A stretch of 21,578 nt of DNA from JAIBCL01 sp031411695. Its GTDB lineage: Bacteria; Verrucomicrobiota; Verrucomicrobiia; Verrucomicrobiales; Verrucomicrobiaceae. Position 1 is the stretch's first letter, and each line of letters begins with the position of its first letter. The stretch is from contig JANOBO010000213.1 in the NCBI GenBank assembly GCA_031411695.1, positions 1-21,578 on the forward strand. The letters run 5' to 3'. The position numbers and the translations under genes are program-made. The notes under the pieces are model-generated. The model ran no database searches and had not been told where the DNA came from. It saw only the letters and a program-made list of their open reading frames with translations. Shown piece after piece: positions 8,501 through 17,569 of this stretch.

Positions 8501-11500
8501 CGCTGCCTGTGGTGAAGATCACGGCGGTGGATGACACCGGGAACGAGGCGGGCGGCGACACGCTCACGCTGCGGGTGGAGCGCAATGTCGTGACGGCTAG
8601 CGCGCTCAATGTGATCGTCAGCCATGGCGGCACGGCCACCAATGTGACCGACTACTCCGCGCCTGCATCGGCCAGCATCCCTGCCAACGCCGCGAGCACG
8701 ACCTTCGTGATCACGCCGGTGAATGACACCGCCATCGAGACGACGGAGACGATCATCACGACGATCTCGACCAACGCGGCCTACAATCGCGACGGCACCG
8801 CGCAATCGGTGACGAGCACATTGAATGACGACGACATGCCGGTGGTGACCCTCGCCGCCACGGATGCGACGGCTAGCGAGACCGGCGCCGACAAAGGTGT
8901 GTTTACGCTCACCCGCACGGGTGCGACGACTGCTGCGCTGACGGTGGACTACAGCGTGGGCGGCCGCGCGGTGCTGGGGACGGACTACCGGAGGCTCGAT
9001 GGCCGCGCCGTGATGCCTGCTGGCAGCTCGACGGTCACGGTGGAAATCGTGCCGTTTGACGACGCGATGGATGAAGGCACGCAGGATGTGATCCTGCAGC
9101 TCCGCACGACGCAGAATTACTTCATCGGCGGCACGGGCCTGGCGACGGTGACGATCACGGACAACGAACTCACCCAAGTCTATGTCGAGCTGAACACAGG
9201 CAACGGCGTCGAGCCCGCGAGCGCCAGCGCCAACGGTCCCGTGTTTCAAATCACGCGGCCTGCAACGGGCACGGCGATCACGGTGAACTACACGATCAGC
9301 GGCACCGCCACCAGCGGCACAGACTACACCGCGCTGCCGGGCACGATCTCCTTTGCCACTGGCGATGGAAACAAGACGATCACCGTTTCGATGCTGGCCG
9401 ACGCGCAGTTTGAAGACGCTGAGACGGTGACTCTCACTTTGCAAAACGGCGCGGGCTACACGCTGATGCCTGGCCAGGCCTCAAGCATGACCGCGTTCAT
9501 TTATGATGCGGATCAAGAAGTGGTGGATGTGAACGTGGCGGACAACACCAGCTCACTCACCGTGCCGTTCACCGAGACGAGCACGGCGACTGGCGAGGAC
9601 TTTTTCATCTCACGCCGCGTCAGCACCGCGAGCGATCTCGTCGTGAGCTACACGATCAGCGGCACGGCGACCAGCGGCGATGATTTCACCGCACTGAGCG
9701 GCACGGCGACGATCCTGGCGAACACGACGAGCGTGTATGTGAATGTGATTCCGGTGAATGACACGATCCCCGAGGGCATGGAGTCGATCATCCTGACGAT
9801 CACGCCGGTGAGCGGCAGCTATGGTGTGCGTCAGGGCACGGCGACGTTGTTGCTGGGCGACAATGACAGCTTCCCCAGTGGCACTGTCGGCTTTGCGGGC
9901 TCGACGGCGACGACGACCGAGGCCATCGGCACCTACAACATGCCGGTGAACATCACAGGCACGCCGCCTGGAGACGTGAGCGTGTTCTACCGAGTGAACG
10001 GCGGCACTGCGGCAGGCAACGGCATCGACTTCACACTCACGGAAGGCGTGCTGAATTTCCCCTCCGGCACGACGACGGTGAACGTCCCGATCACGATCAC
10101 GCCCGATGTTTTGCCTGAGCCGGCAGAGACCATCGTGGTGCAATTGCTGAATCAAACCGGCGCGAACCTCGGCACCAGCACGCAGACAATCACGCTGAAC
10201 AACGTCTCGATGCCGGAGGCGTTCACCGACACCGCGACGAGCATCGTGGGCAACGGCGCGACGCTGAACGGCCGCGTGATGCCAGGCGGGCTGGCGACGA
10301 ATTACTGGTTCGAGTACGGGCCGACGACGAGCTATGGCAGCGTCACTACCACCACGTCGGCTGGCAGCGGCACGACGTTCGGTAATGCGACCTTCGCGCT
10401 TAGCGGCATCGCGTTCACGACATGCCACTTCCGGCTCATCGCGCAAAACTCAGCAGGTTCCACTTTCGGCATCGATCAGGTCTTCACGTTGAGCAATGCG
10501 CCGAGCGCCGTGACGCTCGCAGCGACGAACCTGACCGGCACGAGCGCCACCCTGAACGGCACGGCGAACAGCAATGGTATCACCGGCAGCGCGTGGTTTG
10601 AATGGGGGCTGACCGCGAGCTACGGCAACACGACCGCGCCGCAAAACCTGCCCGCCGCCGTCGCAAACGTGCCTATGTTGGCCAGCCTCACGGGGCTGAC
10701 GGACTCGACGACCTACCACTGTCGTGCGGTGATCCAAAGCGCGGTCGGCACCGCCTACGGTGATGGCATGACGTTTAACACGCCCGCGCCCACCATCGTG
10801 CGCACGGGATCGTTCGCTGGCGTCGGGCAGACGGGCTTCTCCATCGATGGCGTGATCAATCCGGGCGGCGACATGACGGACTACTATTTCGAGTGGGGAG
10901 ATGACACGAGCTACGGAGCGCAGACGGCGACGCAGAGCGCGGGCAATGGCGCGGCAAATGTAATCGCGCGCACCGCGCTGCAAAACCTCACGCCGGGCGG
11001 GACGTACCACATCCGCCTCGTGGCCACGAACACCTTCGGCACCACGGTGGGGGATGACCAGGAGATCACGCTGCTGCCCAATACGAGCGACATGATCGAG
11101 CCCGAATTTCTGTATCGCGACACCGGCACCACGCCGCTCGGCGCGCTGATCTCCGGCAGCGACGGCTTTCTCTACGGCACCACAAACGTCGGCGGCACCT
11201 TCAATGCGGGCAGCGTGTTCCGCGTGAGCACGGGCGGTACGGCGACGACGCTGGCAAGCTTTTACGGCAACGCGAACTCCGGCAGCGGCGGCTCGAATCC
11301 GCAGAGCAATCTCACGCAGGCAGCGGACGGGAATTTTTACGGCATGACCAATGGCGGCGGCACGAACGGCAACGGAACGATCTTCCGCATCACGCCCGAC
11401 GGTGTGCTCACAACGCTGGTGAGCTTCACCAATGCGAGCGGCCCCGCGCTGGGAAACACGCCGGTCACCGGGCTCACGCTGGGCGCGGATGGCGCGCTCT

Positions 11501-14500
11501 ACGGCGTGACGCAAACCGGCGGCATCAGCAGCCTGGGCACGATCTTCAAAGTGACCACGAACGGCGTGCTCACCACGCTCGTCAGCTTCTCGGGCACGAC
11601 CGGATCATTCCTCGGATCTTCCCCGCGCGGTAATCTGCTCTTGGCCAGCGACGGCAACTTTTACGGCACCACGGCAACAGGCGGCAGTGGCGGAGGCTTC
11701 GGCACCGTCTTCAAATACGCGCCGGGCACGAGCACGTTCACAACGCTGGTGAATCTCACCGGCACCGTCGCAGGTAATCTCGGCGCGACGCCGACGAGCG
11801 GACTGGTGCAGGGCACGGACGGCAATTTCTACGGAGCCACGAGCGCCGGCGGCAATGTCGGAGCTGGCCTCGGCACCGTCTTCATGATGACGCCGGCTGG
11901 CGCGCTGACCACGCTGGTGAACTTCGGCGGCCTCGTCGCACCGCTGGGATCGAGCCCGAAAGGCACGCTTGTTTTCGGAAGCGACGGTCAGCTCTACGGC
12001 ACGACGCAGACGGGCGGCACAGTGAGCACCGGCCTCGGCACGGTCTTCAAATGCACGACCGCCGGCGTGCTGACGACGCTCGTGAACTTCTCCGGCAGCA
12101 CGGGCGTGGCGCTCGGTCAGTCGCCGAATGGCGGGCTCGTGGCGCACGCCGACGGAGGCTTTTATGGCACGACGAGCACCGGCGGCGTGAACAATGTCGG
12201 CACGATTTTCCGCATCTCCGCCAGCGGCGAACTCAGCACGCTAGTGAACCTCACTGCCGCGCCGACACTGGCGAAACTGAAGCAGGCGAGCGACGGAAAT
12301 TTTTACGGCACGACGACGGGCGCAGGCGGCTCGCTCGGACACGGCACCGTGCTCAAAGGTCCGCCAGGCGGAGCGATGAGCGTGGTGACGACCCTCGTGC
12401 CGACGGTGGGCACGACGGCGTGGGCATCGCGCGGCGGATTCATGCAGGCGGCGAACGGCGACATGTGGGCGACGAGCGCGGCGGGCGGCATCGCCGCGGG
12501 AAACAGCGGCGCGGTTTTCAAGATCAGTCCGGCGGGTGTGATGACGACGGTGACCGGCTTCGGCGGCACGGTATCGCCGTTTGGATCAAGCCCGCAGTCG
12601 GAGCTGATCCTCGGCGCGGACGGACAGCACTGGGGCACGACGAGCACCGGCGGCAGCACCGTGAGCCTTGGCACCATTTTCAAAGTGAACACCGCAGGCA
12701 CACTCACGACGGTGCTGAGCTTCAGCGGCACGACCGCGCCGAATCTCGGATCGAGTCCGCAGTCGCCGCTCACGCTCGGGGTGGATGGCAACTACTACGG
12801 CATGACGAGCGCAGGAGGAAACGTGAGCACGGGTTTCGGCACCCTCTATAAAGTCACGCCCGCCGGTGTGCAGACGACGCTGGTGAACTTCACCGGCCCC
12901 AGCGGCGCAAATCCGGGCGCGAGTCCGCAAGGTGCGATGGTGCAGGCGACGGATGGGAATTTCTACGGCACCACGAACAGCGGCGGCGTGCGGAATCTCG
13001 GCACGGTTTTCAGAATGACGCCGGCCGGTATGATGACGAGCCTCGCGAGCTTTGGCGGCAACAACATCGGCGAGTTGCGCGGACAGAATCCGATCGCGGG
13101 ACTCGTGGCCGGTCCCGGAGGCGCGATGTATGGCGTGACGAACACGGGCGGCATCTACAACCAGGGCACACTCTTCCGTGTGACGGTCGATGGCTCGGTG
13201 ACCTCGCTCTACTCGTTCAGCGGCCGCGATGCAGGTGTGCGTCCCGATCACGGACTCGCGCTCGCCAGCGACGGCTCGCTGCGCGGCGTGACGAGCATGG
13301 GCATTTACAAATTCAACGCGCCGCCGGTGCCGGTCACGCTGGCGGCGACGAGTGTCACAGGAACAAGCGCGACGCTGAACGGCACCGTCACACCAGGCGC
13401 GCTGGGCGGCACGATGTGGCTGGAGCATGGAGTTGGCTCTTCATTCACCAGCAGCACCACGCCGCAGAGCTTCAGCGCGGGCACGTCGGCGCTGCCGGTG
13501 AATGTGGCGGTCACCGGATTGCAGCCCTTCCTCACTTATCAGGTGCGCGCGGTCGCGAGTTGCAGCCTCGGCGTGTTTTACGGAGGCAATGTCGCCCTCG
13601 TCACGAGCAGCAACGCCACGTTCAATGCGGCGACGGACGTCCCCGTGAGCATCGATGGTTTCACCGCCAGCGGCATCACGCCCGCGCTCGCGCTCGCCTA
13701 CGCACCTGCGGCTGGCACGGTGCTCACACTCGTGAGCAACACGGGCTTCCTTCCCGTGAGCGGCACGTTCAACGGTCTCCCCGATGGCGCGGGGCTCACG
13801 GTGATGTTTGGAGCCTCTCCGTATCTCTTCCAGATCAGCTACTCCGGCGGCGATGGCAATGACATCACGCTCACGCGCGTCGATCAGCTCATCACCTTCC
13901 CATCGATCCCGACGAAGTATGTCGGCGACGCCGCGTTCAATCTCACCGCGACATCGACAAGCGGTCTGCTGGTTTCCTACCAAATCGTCGCGGGCGCGAC
14001 GAGCGCGAGCGTCACTGGCAGCACGGTCACGCTCACAGCGACGACCGGCACGATCACCGTGAAAGCCACGCAACCAGGAGACGGCGGCAGCATCGGCGCT
14101 GCGATTCCGGTTTACCAAACCTTCAGCCTCGCCGCTGCGAGCACGGGCTTCACGGTCGTGACGGCGAGCAAGGGAACCGACTTCGCGCTCGGCATCCGCG
14201 CAAACGGAACGCTCTGGGCATGGGGCATCAACGCGAGCGGTCAGCTCGGTGACGCGAGCACCTCGACGCGGCGGACACCTGTGCAGGTGGGCACCGCCAC
14301 AAACTGGCGCACGGTGAGCGCGGGCACATCGCACGTCGTCGCCACGCGCACGGATGGCAGCATGTGGGCGTGGGGATTGAACACGAGCAGCCAGGTGGGC
14401 GACAACACCGTGGTGCAAAAGACCGCGCCCGCACAGATCGGCACAACCTCTGACTGGGCCAACGCAGTGGCAGGCGCGACGCATTGTGTCGCAGTGAAGA

Positions 14501-17500
14501 CCGACGGCACGCTGTGGGCCTGGGGTGGCAACACCAACGGTCAGTGCGGACAGGGCAACGTCACGACCACAATCTACGCCGTGCCCACGCAGATCGGTGC
14601 CGGCACGACTTGGCGGCAGGTCATCGGCATGGTGAGCGCGGGCGGTGATTTCACGCTTGCCTTACAAACCGACGGCACGCTTTGGGCGTGGGGTTTGAAC
14701 ACCAGCAGCCAACTCGGCGATGGCACCGCCGTCTTGCGCAGCGCGCCGGTGCAGATCGGCACGGCCACGAATTGGAGCCGTGTCGCGCCGGGCACGGCAT
14801 TTTCCGCCGCGATCAAAACAGACGGCACACTTTGGACCTGGGGTCTGAACTCGAGCGGCCAAAATGGAGATGGGTCGCTGACCAATCGCAGCGCTCCGGC
14901 ACAAGTCGGCGCGGCCACAGACTGGCAGGGCATCGTCGCAGGAGGAGCGCACGTCATCGCAAAGAAATCCGGCGGGGCCATCTGGACCTGGGGCGCGAAT
15001 CCGAGCGGCCAGCTCGGCCAGGGAATTGCCGACACGCTCGTGCGGCCCAACGCGCCGATGCAGATGAATGCGGTGACAGATTGGGGATCGCTGGCAGGGG
15101 GCACTAATTTTTCCGTCGCCACCCGCGCCGACGGAACGTTGTGGGCGTGGGGCTCGAATGCGAACGGCCAGCTTGGTTATTTCCCTCGCACGGCTTTGCC
15201 GGTGAGCGCGCAGTTCGGCCAGATCACCAGTGCGTCCGGCGGTGCGAATCACACGGTGCTCATCCGGCCTGATGGCAGCTTGTGGGGTTTTGGTTTGAAC
15301 AGCAGCGGCCAGCTCGGCCTGGGATTCATTGACACCGCGATGCATCAGGTGCCTGTGAAAATTGGTGGCAGTTTTTCATGGAGCACAGCGTCAGCGGGGA
15401 GTGCTCACACCATGGCAATTCGTGCTGACGGAACACTGTGGGGCTGCGGAGCAAACGGCAGCGGACAGCTTGGCGATGGCAACGTGCTCACGCGAAGCGC
15501 TTTTGTGCAAATCGGCGGTGACACGAACTGGCGCAGTGTCGTCGCCGCGAACACTCACACCCTCGCGCTGAAAACCGACGGCTCCATCTGGGCCTGGGGT
15601 TCAAATGCGAGCGGCCAGCTAGGTGACGGCACTCTCGTCACGCGGCTCACGCCGAAGCAGGTCGGCATCGCGACGGATTGGAACGCGATCTGGGCGGGTA
15701 ATGGTGGATTTTCAATGGCGATGAAAAGCGATGGCACGCTCTGGACGTGGGGCGAGGGCACCGGAGGACAGCTCGGAAACGGCGGCACGGCGGACACCAC
15801 AGCACCCGCGCAGGTCGGCATCGCGGGTGAATGGAAAGCGATCAGCGCGGGAGCAAATCATGTTCTCGCGGTGAAGGCGAACGGCACGCTGTGGGCCTGG
15901 GGTGTGAACTCCAGCAACCAGCTCGGTGACGGCACCACGACGCAGCGCAACATTCCCACGCAAATCGGCGCAGTGACGACATGGGCCGCAGTGAGTGGTG
16001 CCGCGTTTAATTCACTCGCCACGCGCACCGACGGCACGCTCTGGACATGGGGCGCGAACACCACCGGCTATCTCGGCACCGGCAACCACACCGTACGCTC
16101 CGCGCCAGGACAAGTCGGCACGTCCACCGGCTGGAGCAGCCTGCCGCCGTTGCAGTCTTCCGCGCACTCGCTTGCCATCGCCGCCGATTCCACGCTGTGG
16201 GCCTTCGGTTTTGCCACGAGCGGCCAGTGCGCGCTCGCGTGGCGGAACCAGCTCGTGCCCGATCTCGTGCTTCCCGCGATCAGCCCGGTGCAAAGCATCA
16301 CGTTCACCGCACCGCCTGCGAGCGTGGCGGTTGGAAACACGATCACGCTTTCCACCACGACCGGCAGCGGCCTGCCCGCAGGCTTCATCGTCACCGGCCC
16401 CGCCACGCGGCAGCGTGATCAGCTCACCATCACCGGACCCGGTCTCGTGAGTGTGACGGCCTATCAGCCGGGCGATAGTTTCTGGCAGTCATCCGACATG
16501 GTGCAGCGCTTCATCAACATCCCCGCGCCGAGCGTTACCACGCTCGCCGCCACATCCGTGGGCACCACAACTGCGACGATCAACGCCACGATCAATCCGA
16601 ACGGCAGCGCGACCACCGCACAATTCCAACGCGGCACTACGACCGGCTACGGCACGAACTCAGCGATCACCTTGTCGCCCAACAACGGCACCATCCCGCA
16701 AAATGTCGCGCTTAACCTCACCGGCCTCACGTCCGGCACGACGTATCATTTCCGCTCCACCGCGACGAACACGGGCGGCACCACCAATGGCGAGGATGTC
16801 GTCTTCACCACGATCAGCAACAACGCCAACCTCTCGGCACTAGCCGTCAGCGCTGGCACACTATCGCCCGCGTTTGCCAGTGCGACGATCAGCTACACAG
16901 CCGCCGTTCCGAACACCACCAGCACCCTCACGCTCACACCGACGGCGGCGAACAGCTTCGCGACCATCACGGTGAAGAACACGCCCGTCTCCTCGGGAGC
17001 CGCCAGCGGCGCGATCACGCTCAACGTCGGCGCAAACGTCATCAGCACCGTCGTCACCGCGCAGGATGGCACGCCGAAGACATACACCATCACCGTCACG
17101 CGGCGCTCCGCGTACGAAGACTGGGCGGCCGCCTCTGGCGTGATCGGCGGGAGCTCGGGGATGATGGGTGATTTCGATTTCGACGGCATCCTCAACACAC
17201 TCGAGTGGGCTTTCGGAACGGATCCTTCAACAGGCACGCATGGCGCGATCACCGTGAGCGCCGGCGTGGTGACGGCGCGCGGCGGCCCCGCCACCATCGG
17301 GCCGGAGGGCGCACGGCTCGCGTTGTTCGCGCGCCGCCTGAGCCACGTTGCCGATGGCCTGGAGTATGTCGTCGAGTTCAGCGCCGATCTCGATGTCTGG
17401 GAGGAGAGCCTCGATGACGCCACACCTATCGGCGATGACGGAGTGATCGAAGCGGTCACCGTGCCCTATCCTGCCGAGGTGAATGGCCAGCCGCCACAGT

Positions 17501-17529
17501 TCTTCCGCGTGAAGGTCACGGCGCAGTGA
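5551..17529 (+). CDS. Giant exported multidomain metalloprotease (metzincin/M11-like) with two propeller arrays
   Basis: A 3992-residue secreted protein. Residues 4-24 are a signal or anchor segment. A pro-like region follows to about 315. A metzincin-like protease lies at about 320-660 with HELGHNLGVWH (zinc ligands H462, H466, H472; catalytic E463) and a Met-turn (DVMGG, M499), closest in style to gametolysin-type M11. Then come PKD (672-756), a carboxypeptidase-regulatory-like domain (760-855), six Calx-beta modules (855-1553), three FN3-like modules (1555-1845), 14 YGTT-GG units (1847-2590), another FN3-like module (2591-2690), two Ig/choice-of-anchor-like segments (2690-2861), 14 RCC1 units (2864-3570), an Ig-like segment, an FN3-like module (3660-3755), a cadherin-like sandwich (3757-3851), and a C-terminal region with D3874-x-D3876-x-D3878-G. 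It is probably a surface-attached or secreted adhesin/protease. The substrate is unknown. There is no PEP-CTERM or LPXTG tail. Confidence 0.93.
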   Translation: MNKKLALLLTASLGLAALFWILSGRQDAHRTAEVRVMGSDVRNGKDAPIEREAEATEVVAAPVIAADAPAPVKGFREWAVSYFKAQPQQRAAMESQGRALAAEHTREIAKLIRSDPQAAIANAVPMVLRQDLPPQIVMVLEQRIRTKGALEVFGNVPLNVGQASSLPESPKIEPYTRTVTAADGTRFNAFVFGKRAAQRTISTAQLNGIAVGKDMAVNDSTLRALEVGERPVAEGREVVEACPISGIETPVEETPDGELPAITQTTPAFETAERIVYVCSGGHIQQVAEKFASQEEYEHWQSLGVELNSGAGSGPAHGAVLGTIPGSWTTGNRTFLYIRAAFPDNPVDPQNEQECHDMLKTMSDYVLQTSYGRCYFTYAVPPLVILPYPLAWYAKYDTDVGGGDYLIQNHAIQIAKTMGYNNGSFNLWAVRWSGGPGAYGGSASVGGAGMRMKTSSAGTFIHELGHNLGVWHANFWRTTPPSITGPGNNLEYGNTFDVMGGSGSVGQYTSSFKNTLSWMPQEQFWNVTASGLYRIAQTDASTADPSQRYAMRIKRDSERDYWAEFRLQHPTNPGFTNGLFMTWDRWGLSGIGGSGGAPLNGSNAGAQLLDMTPGSFGNGITDTRNDSALWLGRTYSDPDFNIHLTPIAKNSGTTPPSMDVQVQIGDAAGNSAPTLSISASSTTPAVNGSITLTATAGDVDSDPLAYAWVFGDGSYSLNNNAVQTKSWSTAGHYQVLCTASDMKGKRTTRSVLITVGTPTTFTVSGNITGLDALPLEGVYVANFAPSNTTSHTNSATFRGTWTDSDGNYTLTGLAAGSFTITPGLYPLTFSASGFSNPVAVGPNATGKNFTCASLPAITISYPDDTANEAAVPGTATIRLTRDGPTTAAVSVQIYNSNTGSATRNTDYTLTPAPTAATSPDGGSGTSEYVIAAASSFLDITVTPVNDATAEGIEYASLDFVNTAAGYSMTGRAKAVVPIIDDESALPVVKITAVDDTGNEAGGDTLTLRVERNVVTASALNVIVSHGGTATNVTDYSAPASASIPANAASTTFVITPVNDTAIETTETIITTISTNAAYNRDGTAQSVTSTLNDDDMPVVTLAATDATASETGADKGVFTLTRTGATTAALTVDYSVGGRAVLGTDYRRLDGRAVMPAGSSTVTVEIVPFDDAMDEGTQDVILQLRTTQNYFIGGTGLATVTITDNELTQVYVELNTGNGVEPASASANGPVFQITRPATGTAITVNYTISGTATSGTDYTALPGTISFATGDGNKTITVSMLADAQFEDAETVTLTLQNGAGYTLMPGQASSMTAFIYDADQEVVDVNVADNTSSLTVPFTETSTATGEDFFISRRVSTASDLVVSYTISGTATSGDDFTALSGTATILANTTSVYVNVIPVNDTIPEGMESIILTITPVSGSYGVRQGTATLLLGDNDSFPSGTVGFAGSTATTTEAIGTYNMPVNITGTPPGDVSVFYRVNGGTAAGNGIDFTLTEGVLNFPSGTTTVNVPITITPDVLPEPAETIVVQLLNQTGANLGTSTQTITLNNVSMPEAFTDTATSIVGNGATLNGRVMPGGLATNYWFEYGPTTSYGSVTTTTSAGSGTTFGNATFALSGIAFTTCHFRLIAQNSAGSTFGIDQVFTLSNAPSAVTLAATNLTGTSATLNGTANSNGITGSAWFEWGLTASYGNTTAPQNLPAAVANVPMLASLTGLTDSTTYHCRAVIQSAVGTAYGDGMTFNTPAPTIVRTGSFAGVGQTGFSIDGVINPGGDMTDYYFEWGDDTSYGAQTATQSAGNGAANVIARTALQNLTPGGTYHIRLVATNTFGTTVGDDQEITLLPNTSDMIEPEFLYRDTGTTPLGALISGSDGFLYGTTNVGGTFNAGSVFRVSTGGTATTLASFYGNANSGSGGSNPQSNLTQAADGNFYGMTNGGGTNGNGTIFRITPDGVLTTLVSFTNASGPALGNTPVTGLTLGADGALYGVTQTGGISSLGTIFKVTTNGVLTTLVSFSGTTGSFLGSSPRGNLLLASDGNFYGTTATGGSGGGFGTVFKYAPGTSTFTTLVNLTGTVAGNLGATPTSGLVQGTDGNFYGATSAGGNVGAGLGTVFMMTPAGALTTLVNFGGLVAPLGSSPKGTLVFGSDGQLYGTTQTGGTVSTGLGTVFKCTTAGVLTTLVNFSGSTGVALGQSPNGGLVAHADGGFYGTTSTGGVNNVGTIFRISASGELSTLVNLTAAPTLAKLKQASDGNFYGTTTGAGGSLGHGTVLKGPPGGAMSVVTTLVPTVGTTAWASRGGFMQAANGDMWATSAAGGIAAGNSGAVFKISPAGVMTTVTGFGGTVSPFGSSPQSELILGADGQHWGTTSTGGSTVSLGTIFKVNTAGTLTTVLSFSGTTAPNLGSSPQSPLTLGVDGNYYGMTSAGGNVSTGFGTLYKVTPAGVQTTLVNFTGPSGANPGASPQGAMVQATDGNFYGTTNSGGVRNLGTVFRMTPAGMMTSLASFGGNNIGELRGQNPIAGLVAGPGGAMYGVTNTGGIYNQGTLFRVTVDGSVTSLYSFSGRDAGVRPDHGLALASDGSLRGVTSMGIYKFNAPPVPVTLAATSVTGTSATLNGTVTPGALGGTMWLEHGVGSSFTSSTTPQSFSAGTSALPVNVAVTGLQPFLTYQVRAVASCSLGVFYGGNVALVTSSNATFNAATDVPVSIDGFTASGITPALALAYAPAAGTVLTLVSNTGFLPVSGTFNGLPDGAGLTVMFGASPYLFQISYSGGDGNDITLTRVDQLITFPSIPTKYVGDAAFNLTATSTSGLLVSYQIVAGATSASVTGSTVTLTATTGTITVKATQPGDGGSIGAAIPVYQTFSLAAASTGFTVVTASKGTDFALGIRANGTLWAWGINASGQLGDASTSTRRTPVQVGTATNWRTVSAGTSHVVATRTDGSMWAWGLNTSSQVGDNTVVQKTAPAQIGTTSDWANAVAGATHCVAVKTDGTLWAWGGNTNGQCGQGNVTTTIYAVPTQIGAGTTWRQVIGMVSAGGDFTLALQTDGTLWAWGLNTSSQLGDGTAVLRSAPVQIGTATNWSRVAPGTAFSAAIKTDGTLWTWGLNSSGQNGDGSLTNRSAPAQVGAATDWQGIVAGGAHVIAKKSGGAIWTWGANPSGQLGQGIADTLVRPNAPMQMNAVTDWGSLAGGTNFSVATRADGTLWAWGSNANGQLGYFPRTALPVSAQFGQITSASGGANHTVLIRPDGSLWGFGLNSSGQLGLGFIDTAMHQVPVKIGGSFSWSTASAGSAHTMAIRADGTLWGCGANGSGQLGDGNVLTRSAFVQIGGDTNWRSVVAANTHTLALKTDGSIWAWGSNASGQLGDGTLVTRLTPKQVGIATDWNAIWAGNGGFSMAMKSDGTLWTWGEGTGGQLGNGGTADTTAPAQVGIAGEWKAISAGANHVLAVKANGTLWAWGVNSSNQLGDGTTTQRNIPTQIGAVTTWAAVSGAAFNSLATRTDGTLWTWGANTTGYLGTGNHTVRSAPGQVGTSTGWSSLPPLQSSAHSLAIAADSTLWAFGFATSGQCALAWRNQLVPDLVLPAISPVQSITFTAPPASVAVGNTITLSTTTGSGLPAGFIVTGPATRQRDQLTITGPGLVSVTAYQPGDSFWQSSDMVQRFINIPAPSVTTLAATSVGTTTATINATINPNGSATTAQFQRGTTTGYGTNSAITLSPNNGTIPQNVALNLTGLTSGTTYHFRSTATNTGGTTNGEDVVFTTISNNANLSALAVSAGTLSPAFASATISYTAAVPNTTSTLTLTPTAANSFATITVKNTPVSSGAASGAITLNVGANVISTVVTAQDGTPKTYTITVTRRSAYEDWAAASGVIGGSSGMMGDFDFDGILNTLEWAFGTDPSTGTHGAITVSAGVVTARGGPATIGPEGARLALFARRLSHVADGLEYVVEFSADLDVWEESLDDATPIGDDGVIEAVTVPYPAEVNGQPPQFFRVKVTAQ
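6028..6051 (+). repeat. REP-like palindromic element inside the giant gene
   Basis: A perfect hairpin with 9-bp arms (GGGCAAGCT at 6031-6039, AGCTTGCCC at 6043-6051) and a TCC loop, preceded by GTGG (6028-6031). It is read in frame as VGQASSLP (residues 160-167) in the pro-region of the protease. The arm length, loop and 5' foot match the hairpins at 19124-19144 and 19199-19219, although the arm sequence differs. It is probably a dispersed repeat captured in coding sequence. Confidence 0.7.
8113..10212 (+). repeat. Six tandem Calx-beta modules
   Basis: Six units of about 105-125 residues at giant-protein residues 855-1553. Each has the Calx-beta plan: an opening strand (xVxIxAxD), a middle block such as VxYxxxGTATxGxDYT, an I-P-A-x-x-x-x-x-V-x-V-x-P-V-N-D-x-x-x-E block, and a closing T-I-x-D-N/D-D/E. 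The family binds calcium at the E/D clusters. Units 4 and 5 share a near-identical stretch (YTISGTATSG), also close at DNA level, which suggests a recent internal duplication. Confidence 0.85.
11089..13320 (+). repeat. Fourteen YGTT-GG propeller repeats (Gloeo_Verruco / TIGR03803 type)
   Basis: Units of about 54 residues with the pattern x-D-G-x-[LF]-Y-G-[TMV]-T-x-x-G-G-x-x-x-x-G-T-[VI]-F-[KR]-x-x-x-x-G-x-x-T-T-L-V-x-F. I count 14 DG-xYG positions, the last one cut after SLRGVTSMG. The array begins in mid-unit (EFLYRDTG...LISGSDG) and ends in mid-unit, as expected for a beta-propeller whose last blade is completed by the first strand. Confidence 0.88.
14140..16260 (+). repeat. Fourteen RCC1 repeats
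   Basis: Units of about 50 residues with the RCC1 signature G-[TS]-[LIM]-W-[AT]-W-G-x-N-x-x-G-Q-L-G-D-G followed by P-x-Q-[VI]-G and a W-x-x-[VI]-x-A-G-x-x-H-x-x-A strand pair. I count 14 GxLWxWG cores between giant-protein residues 2864 and 3570. The last is divergent (WAFGFATSGQCALAW). RCC1 folds normally have seven blades, so 14 fits two consecutive propellers. Confidence 0.9.
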
Positions 17530-17569
17530 TGGATTGCGTTCGACCCACTGCGAACCGCGTGCGTAAGCT

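Noticed and set aside
8416..9444. Long minus-strand open frame (342 codons), with others at 10450-11514, 12586-13428 and 13441-14484, opposite the giant gene
   Set aside because: They are rich in Arg, Ala and His, show no domain, and mirror the GC-rich repeat codons of the giant gene. They are by-products of its codon use.
11089..16260. Periodic DNA that might suggest a CRISPR array or satellite
   Set aside because: Units are about 150-165 bases, diverged in sequence, and in frame throughout; they encode protein repeats.
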